Below, one piece after another: positions 13,540-14,005 of a stretch of DNA of 14,005 nucleotides. The notes under the pieces were generated by a model. It was given only the letters and a program-made list of their open reading frames with translations, did not search any database and had not been told where the DNA came from. A program made the translations under genes and the position numbers. This DNA comes from Clostridia bacterium. GTDB taxonomy: Bacteria > Bacillota_A > Clostridia > Oscillospirales > CAG-272. The stretch is from NCBI GenBank assembly GCA_017547395.1, contig JAFYPS010000191.1, positions 1 to 14,005 on the forward strand, read 5' to 3'. Numbering within the stretch: position 1 is the first letter of the stretch; every line of letters starts with the position of its first letter.

Positions 13540-14005
13540 ATGGACCATTTTCAGCTTGTATCAAAATTTTCGGCGACAGGCGACCAGCCCGAGGCGATAG
13601 AAAAGCTTTCGGCAGGCGTTGACGCGGGTCTTTCCGAACAGACTCTGCTCGGCGTTACGGGCTCCGGCAAAACCTTTACAATGGCAAATATAATCGCCAA
13701 CGTTAACCGCCCAACGCTTGTTCTTGCACATAACAAAACCCTTGCTGCGCAGCTCTGTTCGGAGTTCCGTGAATTTTTCCCGAACAACGCAGTTGAATAC
13801 TTCGTTTCATACTACGACTACTATCAACCCGAGGCATATAGTCCCGGCAAGGACATCTACATCGAAAAGGATGCGATGATAAACGATGAAATCGACAAGC
13901 TCCGCCACAGCGCGACAAGCGCGCTTTTCGAGCGTCGCGACGTTATAATTGTCGCAAGCGTATCCTGCATATACAGCCTTGGCGACCCGTCGGAATATCA
14001 GGAGC
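13540..14005 (+). CDS. uvrB: Excinuclease ABC subunit B (3' truncated by window edge)
   Basis: UvrB is the damage-verifying ATPase of nucleotide excision repair, working with UvrA and UvrC. The first 155 residues are present. [11 protein letters not shown] at 10-20 is the Q-motif region, [13 protein letters not shown] at 38-50 is the Walker A loop with Lys44, and [10 protein letters not shown] at 63-72 is helicase motif Ia. [10 protein letters not shown] at 91-100 is the start of the beta hairpin that clamps DNA, and [15 protein letters not shown] at 115-129 is also diagnostic. The usual hairpin reads close to YIPSSDTYIEKD; here it is [12 protein letters not shown], a mild variation. AAAGGAGGTG lies about ten bases before the ATG. 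The gene has its own promoter after the pnp terminator and runs off the right edge. Confidence 0.96.
   Translation, partial: MDHFQLVSKFSATGDQPEAIEKLSAGVDAGLSEQTLLGVTGSGKTFTMANIIANVNRPTLVLAHNKTLAAQLCSEFREFFPNNAVEYFVSYYDYYQPEAYSPGKDIYIEKDAMINDEIDKLRHSATSALFERRDVIIVASVSCIYSLGDPSEYQE

Overview
The window is a stretch of core chromosome from a spore-forming, low-to-mid GC Firmicute, most likely class Clostridia (Oscillospirales-like gut lineage). This rests on a rny-ymdB-spoVS cluster, an AbrB-type regulator with a zinc-ribbon tail, a small DUF6472-like cysteine protein, a SpoIIIE/FtsK translocase and strong A/G-rich Shine-Dalgarno sequences. The genus is inferred only from general resemblance. 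I see no phage, insertion sequence, CRISPR array or tRNA.

Layout. Positions 1-2191 run on the plus strand: the 3' end of rny (RNase Y), a 270-nt gene-free block that folds into a three-way-junction RNA followed by a strong intrinsic terminator, then ymdB, spoVS, a promoter with repeated TGTAAAATA boxes, an abrB-family regulator and a translationally coupled DUF6472-like gene. A bidirectional terminator separates these from a seven-gene minus-strand operon (9869 down to 2205): ftsK/spoIIIE, tmk, a DJ-1/PfpI protein, 5-formyltetrahydrofolate cyclo-ligase, a CPBP intramembrane protease, mltG with an 11-unit proline-rich repeat, and an uncharacterised cysteine-rich protein. The genes sit nearly end to end, several with ATGA or longer overlaps, behind one clear sigma-A-type promoter at 9914-9942. 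From 9966 to the right edge the plus strand carries two half-length TauE/SafE permeases, rpsO, pnp and the 5' end of uvrB. rpsO and uvrB have their own extended -10 promoters, and rpsO and pnp both have structured leaders.

How the genes work together. RNase Y, YmdB and PNPase are RNA-decay factors, and PNPase shares its locus with ribosomal protein S15. SpoVS, the AbrB-type regulator and the SpoIIIE/FtsK translocase fit a sporulating cell. The minus-strand operon mixes chromosome segregation, dTTP synthesis, folate metabolism and cell-wall glycan termination, which is typical housekeeping linkage.

The most unusual element is the RNA at 181-486. It starts directly after the rny stop codons, forms three long helices with wobble pairs, mismatches and bulges, and ends in a terminator 22 nt upstream of ymdB, an arrangement resembling an attenuator or an abundant 3'-derived noncoding RNA. 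I could not match it to a family I know.
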